Positions 32,449-40,162 of a stretch of DNA of 64,000 nt are shown here, piece by piece. Position numbers and translations under genes: made by a program. The notes beneath the pieces were generated by a model that was not told the origin of the DNA, searched no databases, and saw nothing but the letters and a program-made list of their open reading frames with translations. Location of the stretch: contig NZ_MIEH01000007.1 in the NCBI RefSeq assembly GCF_001754075.1, forward strand, positions 62,001 to 126,000. Direction: 5' to 3'. The first letter of the stretch is position 1. Every line of letters begins with the position of its first letter. The stretch comes from Merdimonas faecis (GTDB lineage Bacteria > Bacillota > Clostridia > Lachnospirales > Lachnospiraceae).

Positions 32449-35400
32449 CTATTCGGGATCGTAGCCAAGCTTCTTTGCGTATGCTGTGATCGCTTTCTCG
32501 AAGCACTCGATCGGAGGATGAACCGTACCTGCGCCGATCTGTCCGTATCCGGCGATCTTGTGCGCAATACCGGTATTGATCACAGGCGTAATGCCTTTCT
32601 CTACCACTTTTCTTGCGTCGATGCCAAGGCAGATTCCCTGGAAGTTCCAGGTCGGAACTGTAAAGTTCGGGTTTCTGTCGATGACGATCTCCATCATCTC
32701 GTTGCTGGTACGAAGTGCATCTTCATATCCGCCTGCTCCTACGAATCTGGTAACAGCCGGAGCCGCGATCATAGCCATACCGCCGACACCGAAGGTCTCT
32801 GTGATGGCGCTGTCGCCCATATCCGGGCAGGCATCCTCGCCGTCATATCCGGTAAAGTAAAGTCCCTGCGGAGTATTAACAGGACCTGTGAACCACTCGT
32901 CGCCCATACCTGCGATACGGATACCGAACTCATAACCATTTCTGCACATAGCGGTTACAACGGTTCCATCGGTTCCGGTACGTGCGTCGTCCATTACTGC
33001 CTTGCCGGTAGCCATCATGATATTTAAGAAGAACTGATCGGTATCAGCTAGGAACTTGATCACGTCGTAACGGTCTTTTTCGTCCATATCCATCTTGGTG
33101 ATGATCGGAGCCATCTCTTTTAAGAATGCAAGAGAAGCTGCGATATTTCTCTGATGGAACTCATCGCCCATGGCAACTGCCTTGGCGATCAGCGGGTTGA
33201 TGGCAAGTCCGTTCTCCATGGAGCGAAGGGCTTTGCCAAGTGTCGGTCCAAGAACGTCTCTCATCCAGCGCAGACGGTCGATAACTTCTTCAGAATATGC
33301 ACCGAAACGGAGCACTTTTCCGATACCTTCGTTCATGGTACAGTAAGCACGGTTTCCGCCGGTTACATTCTCTACGACAAAGACTGCCATATTCGGAGAA
33401 GTGATACCGCCCATCGGTCCTACCGCATTAACATGGTGGCAGGGGATGAACTTGATCTCGCCGTTCTCCAGCATCTTTCTTGCGTCTGCTTCATTGTCTG
33501 CCCATTCCTCGAAAAGGACTGCGCCTACACAGGAGCCCTGCATCGGATCCGGCATGTTCTTGTACTCTACCGGAGGACCTGCGTGAAGGATGACTTTTCC
33601 TTCATTGAGTTCCGGAATGACTTCTTTTGCACGGACATTGTCTCTTAAGATCGGCTGGCTTGCAACCACCTTTGCGATCACTTCCTGGTTCTTCTCATCA
33701 ATTCCCTCATAATTTCTCAGGAAATTCAGAACCTTGATCAGCTTCACATCTCCACCTGCCGGCGGCATCCAGTCATACTGAACCACCTCGCAGCCAAACT
33801 GCTCTACCACTTCTGCAAAGCTCTTCAGACCGATGTTGATGATCTTCGGCTTCTCGCTTAAGAGCTGACGAAGCTTCTCGGACGGAGCAGCCTTCGGGAA
33901 ATCTACCACCTGTTTCGGGCGGATCTCCTTTGCAGGCTCATTAAAGTCTCTGCCGATCGCACGGATCGCGGTGCGGCATGCCAGTTTATTATTTTCACAT
34001 ACGATCACGCCTGCTTCTTTTAATTTGTTGACAGCGTCATCGTATCCCTGGAAGTCTCTTCTGGTTCCGCAGACGGTAGCGACAAAGAATACCTTTCTTC
34101 CCTGTCCCTCTGCCTTTGCCATCAGTTCCTTGATGGTCGGAAGCAGAGCGCCTGCCATGTCTGCGTGTGAGCCGTATCCTAACATAATGTCAAAGAGAAC
34201 AGCTCCTGTAGACTCATCGTCTACTGCTTCCTGCATACACTCGATTCGTTTTGCGGGATCGATCATCGGGTGCGGTTTGCCCTGTGTATAAGCGTCATCG
34301 CCCAGGTCCACAACCACGTTGCCGTCCAGCTGCAGCATGTAGCCTTCGATATCTTCCGGCGGAACTTTTACATCCATGGCGTCTTTGATCAGCATAGCCG
34401 CCTCATTTGCCAGTGTACCACCTGAATAATATGCCTTGATGGTCTTCTTGTCTTCTGCCTTGTAGAAGGAAGACTCGTCTACTTCTACGGATGCCTCCGG
34501 GATTTCTTCCCCTCTTACCAGGCCAACCGCAAGACGTGCAGCCTCATCCAGAGTATATGCATGATAGAAGTTCTCCTCGTGATACTCCGGTTTCTCGCCT
34601 ACAAACAGGGTAACGATCGGTTTGCTGAAATTGCTCAGACGAGCTGCAATCTTATCACGCACTTCTTTTGCCGGCGGTTTGGAAACGATTACCAGCACTT
34701 TGACTGCATCGTCATCTTCCATCGCGTCGATCATATCCATCATCGTAATTCCGCCGACAGCCGCGTTAAGGTCACGTCCGCCGATACCGATGGCATTTGT
34801 CACGCCTTCTCCAAGTCTGTCAATGATCGTTGTCAGTTCCTGGATTCCTGTACCGGAAGCCCCGATGATTCCGATAGAGCCAGGAGCCACATTATTTGTA
34901 AATGCGATCGGAACACTCTGGATGATTCCGGTACCGCAGTCCGGTCCCATCACAGCCAGTCCCTTCTCGTGAGCTTTTTTCTTTAAGCTTACCTCATCTT
35001 CCAGTGTGACATTGTCGCTGAACATAAATACATTCAGTCCTTCATCCAGCGCACGGTCTGCTTCCAGCGCCGCATAGGCTCCCGGGATTGAGATAACCGC
35101 CAGGTTGGCATCCGGCTGTTTTGCCAGTGCTTTTTCCCAGGATTTCACACTTTCCGCTCCCTTTTTCTCAGAGCTTTCTGTAGACTGTTTCTGGAAGAAT
35201 TTCTCCATTTCGTCTTCAATTGTATTAAGGAGACTGTCGTCATCCACATCTGCTACGATAACCAGATCATTTGCAGATGCAGCCTCCAGCTCCTCTGTAG
35301 CCAGACCACTCTGTCTGTATATATCTTTATTGGCAGGTGTCGCCATCATGATTGATACTTTCTTCACACCTTCGATAGTGGATATCTGGTTTGTCAAAAG

Positions 35401-35454
35401 CATAAGCACAACGGAATCATGATAACTTCCCTTTTTCACAACTGTTTTTAACAT
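32449..35454 (-). CDS. FdrA-YlbE fusion: AllF+AllG subunits of oxamate carbamoyltransferase
   Basis: 1001 residues. Residues 1-515 match FdrA, an acyl-CoA-synthetase-like protein: ISIPGAYAALEADRAL, GPDCGTGIIQSVPIAF, GIIGASGTGIQELTTII (196-212), YSGGTLANEA and MLGYGSHADMA. After a short linker around 515-530, residues about 535-1001 match DUF1116/YlbE: HAGPPVEYKNMPDPMQGSC, CHHVNAVGPMGGITSPNM, TPVINTGIAHK and GAGTVHPPIECF. In E. coli, FdrA, YlbE and YlbF (AllF, AllG, AllH) together form the oxamate carbamoyltransferase that splits oxalurate into oxamate and carbamoyl phosphate (recent work, from memory). Here the first two are one polypeptide, and the third is encoded 10 kb away at 46089. Confidence 0.9.
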   Translation of the reverse strand: MLKTVVKKGSYHDSVVLMLLTNQISTIEGVKKVSIMMATPANKDIYRQSGLATEELEAASANDLVIVADVDDDSLLNTIEDEMEKFFQKQSTESSEKKGAESVKSWEKALAKQPDANLAVISIPGAYAALEADRALDEGLNVFMFSDNVTLEDEVSLKKKAHEKGLAVMGPDCGTGIIQSVPIAFTNNVAPGSIGIIGASGTGIQELTTIIDRLGEGVTNAIGIGGRDLNAAVGGITMMDMIDAMEDDDAVKVLVIVSKPPAKEVRDKIAARLSNFSKPIVTLFVGEKPEYHEENFYHAYTLDEAARLAVGLVRGEEIPEASVEVDESSFYKAEDKKTIKAYYSGGTLANEAAMLIKDAMDVKVPPEDIEGYMLQLDGNVVVDLGDDAYTQGKPHPMIDPAKRIECMQEAVDDESTGAVLFDIMLGYGSHADMAGALLPTIKELMAKAEGQGRKVFFVATVCGTRRDFQGYDDAVNKLKEAGVIVCENNKLACRTAIRAIGRDFNEPAKEIRPKQVVDFPKAAPSEKLRQLLSEKPKIINIGLKSFAEVVEQFGCEVVQYDWMPPAGGDVKLIKVLNFLRNYEGIDEKNQEVIAKVVASQPILRDNVRAKEVIPELNEGKVILHAGPPVEYKNMPDPMQGSCVGAVLFEEWADNEADARKMLENGEIKFIPCHHVNAVGPMGGITSPNMAVFVVENVTGGNRAYCTMNEGIGKVLRFGAYSEEVIDRLRWMRDVLGPTLGKALRSMENGLAINPLIAKAVAMGDEFHQRNIAASLAFLKEMAPIITKMDMDEKDRYDVIKFLADTDQFFLNIMMATGKAVMDDARTGTDGTVVTAMCRNGYEFGIRIAGMGDEWFTGPVNTPQGLYFTGYDGEDACPDMGDSAITETFGVGGMAMIAAPAVTRFVGAGGYEDALRTSNEMMEIVIDRNPNFTVPTWNFQGICLGIDARKVVEKGITPVINTGIAHKIAGYGQIGAGTVHPPIECFEKAITAYAKKLGYDPE

Positions 35455-35481
35455 ATGCTCTCCTTCCTGAATGTTCCCCTT

Positions 35482-36534
35482 CTATTCGGCGAACCGGTTT
35501 TTATGATCGTAACGGTTATAATGGATATCATCGCTCTTCAGATATTCATAAATCTCATCTACGATCTCCACACCGCCTGTCGCATAGGCCTTCTCTTTTC
35601 TGAGCATTGCACGCTCGCCCGGATAATATACTTTATCGTATCCGTCAGCAGTCGGCATCTCACCCAGCTCGTCAATAGATGCAGACATTGCTTTCTTAAA
35701 CTCCTCTGCTCCTACGAAACGTGCCGGATCGATCACGATATGCATCTGTCCCAGCTCTCTGCCTTTGGACAGATCATGATACATGGAGCTTACATGTTTT
35801 CCGAATGGTACTCCAAGAAGTACGCCTGAGAATACATCGACCATCATCATCAGTCCATATCCCTTTGCTCCTGCGATTGGCAGAAGGGCGTTTACATGAT
35901 TCGGATCTGTTACCGGATTTCCTTTTTCATCCACAGCCCAGCTGTCCGGAATACTCTCGTGTCTGGATCTCTTATCCAGGATCTTGCCCCATGCCTGTAC
36001 GGTTGTCGCCATATCAAAGACAACCATTCTCTCATCTGCAGTCGGTGCGGCAAAAGAGATCGGGTTGGTTCCATAGTAAGGCTCTGTTCCGCCTACCGGT
36101 ACTGCCATCGGGTCAGACTGGCAGAAAGAGATGGCTAAGAGTCCCTGCTCTGCGGCCATTTCTGTATAATATCCGATAGATCCGCTGTGGGACATGTTTC
36201 TCATGCCTACTACTGCGATTCCGTTTTTCTTTGCCATTTCAATGGCTTTATCCATTCCGTACTTGGCCACAGCATATCCGCAGCCATTATCGCCTTCAAA
36301 AACTCCGGAGCACGGACCTGTTTCTTTCCACTCAAATTTCGGATCTGCTGTGATTCCGCCCTTTGCGATCCGCTCTGCATAATATTCTACACGAACCGCT
36401 CCGTGAGAATGATATCCCCGTTCGTCGGACCAGGTCATGACCTCTGCCGCAATATCAGCATGGTCTTCATTCAGACCTGCTTTCATCAGTTTATTTTTCA
36501 TTAATCCCTTTAATTCGTCATGGGAAAGTTTCAT
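35482..36534 (-). CDS. allD: Ureidoglycolate dehydrogenase (NAD)
   Basis: 350 residues, full length for the malate/L-lactate/ureidoglycolate dehydrogenase family. DERGYHSHGAVRVEYYAER, MSHSGSIGYY, YYGTNPISFAAP, DMATTVQAWGKILD and AGAKGYGLMMMVDV agree closely with E. coli AllD as I remember it. It oxidises (S)-ureidoglycolate to oxalurate, giving NADH. Product and neighbour fit: the next gene encodes the oxalurate-splitting enzyme. Confidence 0.94.
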   Translation of the reverse strand: MKLSHDELKGLMKNKLMKAGLNEDHADIAAEVMTWSDERGYHSHGAVRVEYYAERIAKGGITADPKFEWKETGPCSGVFEGDNGCGYAVAKYGMDKAIEMAKKNGIAVVGMRNMSHSGSIGYYTEMAAEQGLLAISFCQSDPMAVPVGGTEPYYGTNPISFAAPTADERMVVFDMATTVQAWGKILDKRSRHESIPDSWAVDEKGNPVTDPNHVNALLPIAGAKGYGLMMMVDVFSGVLLGVPFGKHVSSMYHDLSKGRELGQMHIVIDPARFVGAEEFKKAMSASIDELGEMPTADGYDKVYYPGERAMLRKEKAYATGGVEIVDEIYEYLKSDDIHYNRYDHKNRFAE

Positions 36535-36569
36535 CTCTTAATTCCACCTTTTATGATTATTTTTACTTT

Positions 36570-37358
36570 TTATAACTGAACATCTCTGTTGCAGTCTTTT
36601 GAATAAATGTATGCGAACTCTTCTTCGCGTCCTACTGCATAGCACGCCTGCGGTACATATGCATCCAGGAATACATAATCCCCTTTCTTAACCGGAACCC
36701 ACTCATCATCCAGTCTGTACATACCTTTGCCGGACAGGAAATACATACCGTGCTCCTGAATGTGTGTCTCGATATATCCATGAGAAGCTCCTAATTTGAA
36801 TTTCAGGATATGCATGTTCATATCAAACCCAAAGTCTCCTGCTGCCGGAAGCAGATCTTTGATATGGCAGTTGTTCATGCCTTCGTACTCTACCCATTCC
36901 ATATCGTTTACATTTGCAACGACAGTATGTGCACTGTATCCTTCGATTCTGTCATATCTTCTCTTGTATACATACATTTTTGCATCCTGTCCGCTCTTGT
37001 TTTCAAAAGCAATCTTGTTTCCTTCTGGTGAGAAGATGTATCCGCCCTCTGTCAGAGTTGCTTCCTGATCATCATTCTTGACCGTTACTTCACCGGAGAT
37101 CACGTACAGGAAAGACTCGATGCCTTCGCCGCCGATTCCCATATTTTTTCCGCCTGCTTTTGCTGTTACCAGATAATCTGCAAAAGTAGCCCCCATTGCC
37201 GGAGATCCAAGGATCGTAACATCACAGTTCTCATATCCCGGGATTGCATTTTTTACCAGTCCGTCTGGCTCAAGTAATACATAATTTTCTTTTTTGACTA
37301 CAGAACGTGTCATCAAAAGTTCATCGCGATATCCTACCTGATTGTTTAAGTAACTCAT
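36570..37358 (-). CDS. allE: (S)-ureidoglycine aminohydrolase
   Basis: 262 residues from the ATG ending at 37358 (MSYLNNQVGYRDELL), placed by AAGGAGAGG; the frame is open 27 codons further into the promoter. A bicupin: first cupin around YVISGEVTVKNDD (about 85-130), second around ETHIQEHGMYFLSGKGMYRLDDE (described by its His-x3-His and later Glu/His ligands). Converts ureidoglycine to ureidoglycolate with release of ammonia, using manganese. First gene of a seven-gene operon. Confidence 0.93.
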   Translation of the reverse strand: MSYLNNQVGYRDELLMTRSVVKKENYVLLEPDGLVKNAIPGYENCDVTILGSPAMGATFADYLVTAKAGGKNMGIGGEGIESFLYVISGEVTVKNDDQEATLTEGGYIFSPEGNKIAFENKSGQDAKMYVYKRRYDRIEGYSAHTVVANVNDMEWVEYEGMNNCHIKDLLPAAGDFGFDMNMHILKFKLGASHGYIETHIQEHGMYFLSGKGMYRLDDEWVPVKKGDYVFLDAYVPQACYAVGREEEFAYIYSKDCNRDVQL

Positions 37359-37385
37359 ACTATTTCCTCTCCTTTTCTTCATGGC

Positions 37386-37395
37386 TGGTCGACCA
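37386..37395. promoter_or_regulatory. TGGTCGACCA operator downstream of the allE transcription start
   Basis: A perfect 10-bp palindrome lying about 9-19 nt after the predicted start from the promoter at 37411-37439, a position where a bound repressor would block. The identical core recurs at 45863-45872 in the second allantoinase promoter. Confidence 0.6.
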
Positions 37396-37410
37396 TTCAT
37401 TCTATTATTC

Positions 37411-37439
37411 ATTATGACAATGGACAGCCCTTTTTTCAA
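37411..37439 (-). promoter_or_regulatory. Promoter of the allE-allD-fdrA/ylbE operon
   Basis: Minus strand TTGAAA (37439-37434), 17-bp spacer, CATAAT (37416-37411). Well formed and 53 nt before the start codon. Confidence 0.7.
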
Positions 37440-37446
37440 TTAATAT

Positions 37447-37463
37447 TTTAGACAAATCGTGGA
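37447..37463 (-). promoter_or_regulatory. TCCAC/TTTGTCTAA motif upstream of the allE promoter (candidate activator site)
   Basis: Minus strand TCCACGATTTGTCTAA, ending 8 bp before the -35 box. A variant TCCACCATTTTTTGTCTAA occurs in the same orientation relative to the allH gene at 45942-45960. A separate dyad GTGGA-N11-TCCAC (37459-37479) overlaps it. TTTGTCTAA loosely resembles the Bacillus PucR box as I remember it. Confidence 0.45.
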
Positions 37464-37528
37464 AAATATTTTTATCCACTTTACCCCCTGATGTTAATTT
37501 TTTCACACCACACCCCTCTGTCTTTCTA

Positions 37529-37537
37529 TGCTATAAT
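37529..37537 (+). promoter_or_regulatory. Extended -10 promoter of the alpha/beta hydrolase gene
   Basis: TG-C-TATAAT at 37529-37537, 39 bp before the start at 37576. Divergent from the allE promoter. Confidence 0.55.
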
Positions 37538-37575
37538 AGATATTGTTATATACTACGTTTTCTGGAGGTATTCTT

Positions 37576-38424
37576 ATGTTCGAACAAAAAGCCATATCGA
37601 TCGGCGGCATGCCGTATGATAAATCTGCCATTATCTACTTTGACCAAAAAATAACCCCTAAGGCTTGTATTCTTTATTTTCATGGCGGCGGGTTATTGTA
37701 TGGTCATAAAGATGATCTTCCTGAAGGCCATCTCCGCCTTCTGACTCAGGCAGGATACCGGATCATTTCCTTTGATTATCCGCTGGCCCCTGCCGCAAAG
37801 CTCCCTTTGATCCTGGACGACGTCCGGTCCTCTATCCATCATTTCCTGGATCATCCGGAAGCTTACGGCGCTGACAGCCTTCCCTATTTTCTCTGGGGAC
37901 GCTCTGCCGGGGCCTATCTGTGTCTGATCGCCGCGGCATACGGCCACTTCAAAAAGGCACCTGCCGGAATTCTCTCTTATTACGGATACGGTTTCCTTTG
38001 CGACCACTGGTTCCAGACTCCCAGCCGCTATTATCAATCTCTGCCCCCGGTAGATGCATCCTGCCTTAGCCATCTTTCTTCCGGTCTTGAAACCTCCGGC
38101 GACCTGACCACTCATTACAGCATCTATGTTTACGCCAGACAGACCGGAAAATGGTTCTCTTTGCTTTATGAGGGGCGGGAAAAATTCTTTTATCTGGATT
38201 ATACCTTAAGAACCTGCGACGCACTTCCCTGTCCCCTGTTTGCCGCCCACGCCATTAACGACACCGATGTGCCCTTTGATGAATTCCGCGAACTGGTAAG
38301 CCGCTATCAGCCAAAAACCTTTATCGCCGCCTGTGACGTCCATGACTTTGACCGGGAAGAGGACAACCCCTTTACCGGAAAACTTTTGGAATCAACCTTA
38401 AGTTTTCTGGACAGCCACTGCTAA
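37576..38424 (+). CDS. Alpha/beta hydrolase (esterase/lipase-like)
   Basis: 282 residues from ATG 37576, eight bases after GGAGG. Oxyanion motif HGGG (36-39), nucleophile elbow GRSAG (Ser110), and late DTDVPFDEF and HDFD supplying acid and histidine. The HGGG motif places it near hormone-sensitive-lipase or kynurenine-formamidase-like enzymes. Substrate unknown. Divergent from the allE operon and bounded by its own terminator, so a link to allantoin use is possible but not shown. Confidence 0.8.
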   Translation: MFEQKAISIGGMPYDKSAIIYFDQKITPKACILYFHGGGLLYGHKDDLPEGHLRLLTQAGYRIISFDYPLAPAAKLPLILDDVRSSIHHFLDHPEAYGADSLPYFLWGRSAGAYLCLIAAAYGHFKKAPAGILSYYGYGFLCDHWFQTPSRYYQSLPPVDASCLSHLSSGLETSGDLTTHYSIYVYARQTGKWFSLLYEGREKFFYLDYTLRTCDALPCPLFAAHAINDTDVPFDEFRELVSRYQPKTFIAACDVHDFDREEDNPFTGKLLESTLSFLDSHC

Positions 38425-38439
38425 TACCCTGAATCTCAT

Positions 38440-38477
38440 GCGGGGAACGCACGCTTACGCGCACTCCCCGCCTTTTT
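38440..38477 (+). terminator. Terminator of the alpha/beta hydrolase gene
   Basis: GCGGGGA (38440-38446) pairs with TCCCCGC (38465-38471), followed by CTTTTT. Confidence 0.85.
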
Positions 38478-38727
38478 CGTTTTATACTCCTTCTTCGTTT
38501 TATCTTTTCCTTGACCCGCAAAAAGCTCTATGATATGCTTGCATTATCTGATATTCTAATTGCTTCATTTTCAGAAGCATTTTCCCTCATGAATAAAATG
38601 AATCAAAAGAGGTGGTGCGTATGTAAGAATTTTTTATATTCCCACGGAGGTAATTTACACCTTTATCGTTCCGTGATAAAATGTAACAACCATATAAACC
38701 GATTCCGCAAAAAGGCAGGTGAAACCA

Positions 38728-39309
38728 ATGCTGGAACAGCAGGATTATGAGCAATTAGGCGGAATGATCCAGACAATCGTAGCTGGCACTCTGGAACAGA
38801 AGCTGGATGAAAAGCTGGATGAAAAACTGGATCAGAAGCTCCTTGTTTTCAAAAAAGAATTTACAAAGGAATTAAAAGAAGGACTAAAGATAGAACTGAG
38901 AGAAGAATTAAATAAAGATTTGTCAAAAACTCTCGGGGAACAAGTGGATGACTCCATCACAAGGAACAACGAGATCATCTTCAAGAGAATTGATGATTCT
39001 ATTGCTAAGAACAATCAAATCATTTTCGCTAGAATCGACGATTCCATCGCTAAGAACAACGAGATCATCTTCAAGAGGATCGACGATTCCATCGCCAGAA
39101 TCGAAAGCTTTCTGCTTGATGAGATTGACCGTTTTTACACGCTCACCAAGGATCGTCTTGACCGTCTGGAGAAAAAGGTAGATGAGATCACCGTCTATTA
39201 CCAGTCTCAGCGTTCTCACGATGATGCCTGCGAGACTTTATTCCACCTTTACTATCAGCAGCAGGAGGAAATTGATCAGATCAAAGAGCGGCTGGCCCTC
39301 ACATCCTAA
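38728..39309 (+). CDS. Coiled-coil protein with 15-residue internal repeats
   Basis: About 193 residues from ATG 38728 (GTG 38719 is an alternative). Almost entirely charged heptad-like helix. The N-terminal part has EKLDEKLDQKL units, and residues about 75-130 hold three and a half 15-residue units of the form DDSIAKNNEIIFKRI, mirrored by 45-bp DNA repeats. No enzymatic domain or membrane span is visible. Similar coiled-coil proteins are common in Lachnospiraceae but I know no function. It has a strong shared terminator. Confidence 0.7.
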   Translation: MLEQQDYEQLGGMIQTIVAGTLEQKLDEKLDEKLDQKLLVFKKEFTKELKEGLKIELREELNKDLSKTLGEQVDDSITRNNEIIFKRIDDSIAKNNQIIFARIDDSIAKNNEIIFKRIDDSIARIESFLLDEIDRFYTLTKDRLDRLEKKVDEITVYYQSQRSHDDACETLFHLYYQQQEEIDQIKERLALTS

Positions 39310-39314
39310 TCCAA

Positions 39315-39360
39315 AGAGACCGGCGGAAAAGCTTTATTCTCTGCTTTTCTGCCGGTCTCT
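39315..39360. terminator. Bidirectional terminator between convergent genes
   Basis: AGAGACCGGC...GAAAAGC pairs with GCTTTTC...GCCGGTCTCT. A-rich and T-rich flanks on both sides would serve the coiled-coil gene and the gene ending at 39369. Confidence 0.8.
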
Positions 39361-39368
39361 ATAAAACT

Positions 39369-39713
39369 TTATTGTCTTTCTATATACTTTTTCAGATATT
39401 TTCTCATTGCACTCCAGTGAACATTCATGGTAAAGCGGAATACCGTTTCTCTATCATCCTCATCCGTCACGCTGATATACAAATCATCTTCCGCACAAAT
39501 GCCGGATCCGCTATACTCACCCTTCTTCAGACATTTATATGCCTTTGGCCGGATGATCCTCTCCACCTCTCCAAACAGGCCGAAGCCACTCTCCAGCCGG
39601 ACAACGATCCCCTTTTTTCTGTCAGGCTCCAGCCGTCTGAGCCGGTTGACAATTTTGCCGCTATGCCCGCTCTTCACTTCATACGCCGGATATCTGGTAT
39701 CCATGATGCCCAT
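39369..39713 (-). CDS. Conserved hypothetical protein
   Basis: 114 residues, beta-rich with a helical basic C-terminus (AMRKYLKKYIERQ). No known motif recognised. It follows the PH-domain gene by 30 bp at the end of the permease/allantoinase run and has a plausible ribosome site (AAAGGATGA). Confidence 0.55.
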   Translation of the reverse strand: MGIMDTRYPAYEVKSGHSGKIVNRLRRLEPDRKKGIVVRLESGFGLFGEVERIIRPKAYKCLKKGEYSGSGICAEDDLYISVTDEDDRETVFRFTMNVHWSAMRKYLKKYIERQ

Positions 39714-39743
39714 ACAATCTCATCCTTTCCCGGAAAGTGCGCT

Positions 39744-40154
39744 CTAAATATATACCTTGATCTTTTTATTCAGCTTCTGGAGTTCATCCATAAATGCTTT
39801 ATTATCCTTGAGCGACACTACGACATTTTTCTTATTCCTGCAGGCCAGAAGAACGACATCCGCAGACGCACAGAAGGACAGGGTAAACCTGTCCGCTCTG
39901 TGCATTGCAGTAATATCTTCCACTAATACTTCTTCCCTCGAGAAGCCAAAGCGTATGAATATCTTCTTCTTGTCTAATTCTACATAATTCGCAAAACATA
40001 CCGGTATCAGATACAGATCAAGAAGTCCTGCCGGCAGTATGTAAAAATACGAAATATAATGAAGTCCATATTTCACGATCATACCAATCAGCGCCACATT
40101 CAGGATCACAATGATCAGATACCACCATACTGCAACTTTTCCTCTAAATTTCAT
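39744..40154 (-). CDS. Membrane protein with bacterial PH-like domain
   Basis: 136 residues. Two hydrophobic helices (about 8-55) are followed by a beta-rich segment (YVELDKKKIFIRFGFSREEV, then ITAMHRADRF and VVVSLKDNKAFMDELQKLN) that fits the bPH_6-type PH domain. Function unknown. It starts 8 bp after the NCS1 permease gene and is likely co-transcribed. Confidence 0.65.
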   Translation of the reverse strand: MKFRGKVAVWWYLIIVILNVALIGMIVKYGLHYISYFYILPAGLLDLYLIPVCFANYVELDKKKIFIRFGFSREEVLVEDITAMHRADRFTLSFCASADVVLLACRNKKNVVVSLKDNKAFMDELQKLNKKIKVYI

Positions 40155-40162
40155 ACAGCTCC

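Noticed and set aside
38948-39100. Repeats that could look like a CRISPR array
   Set aside because: The units are contiguous 45-bp in-frame coiled-coil repeats without spacers, and no cas gene is near.
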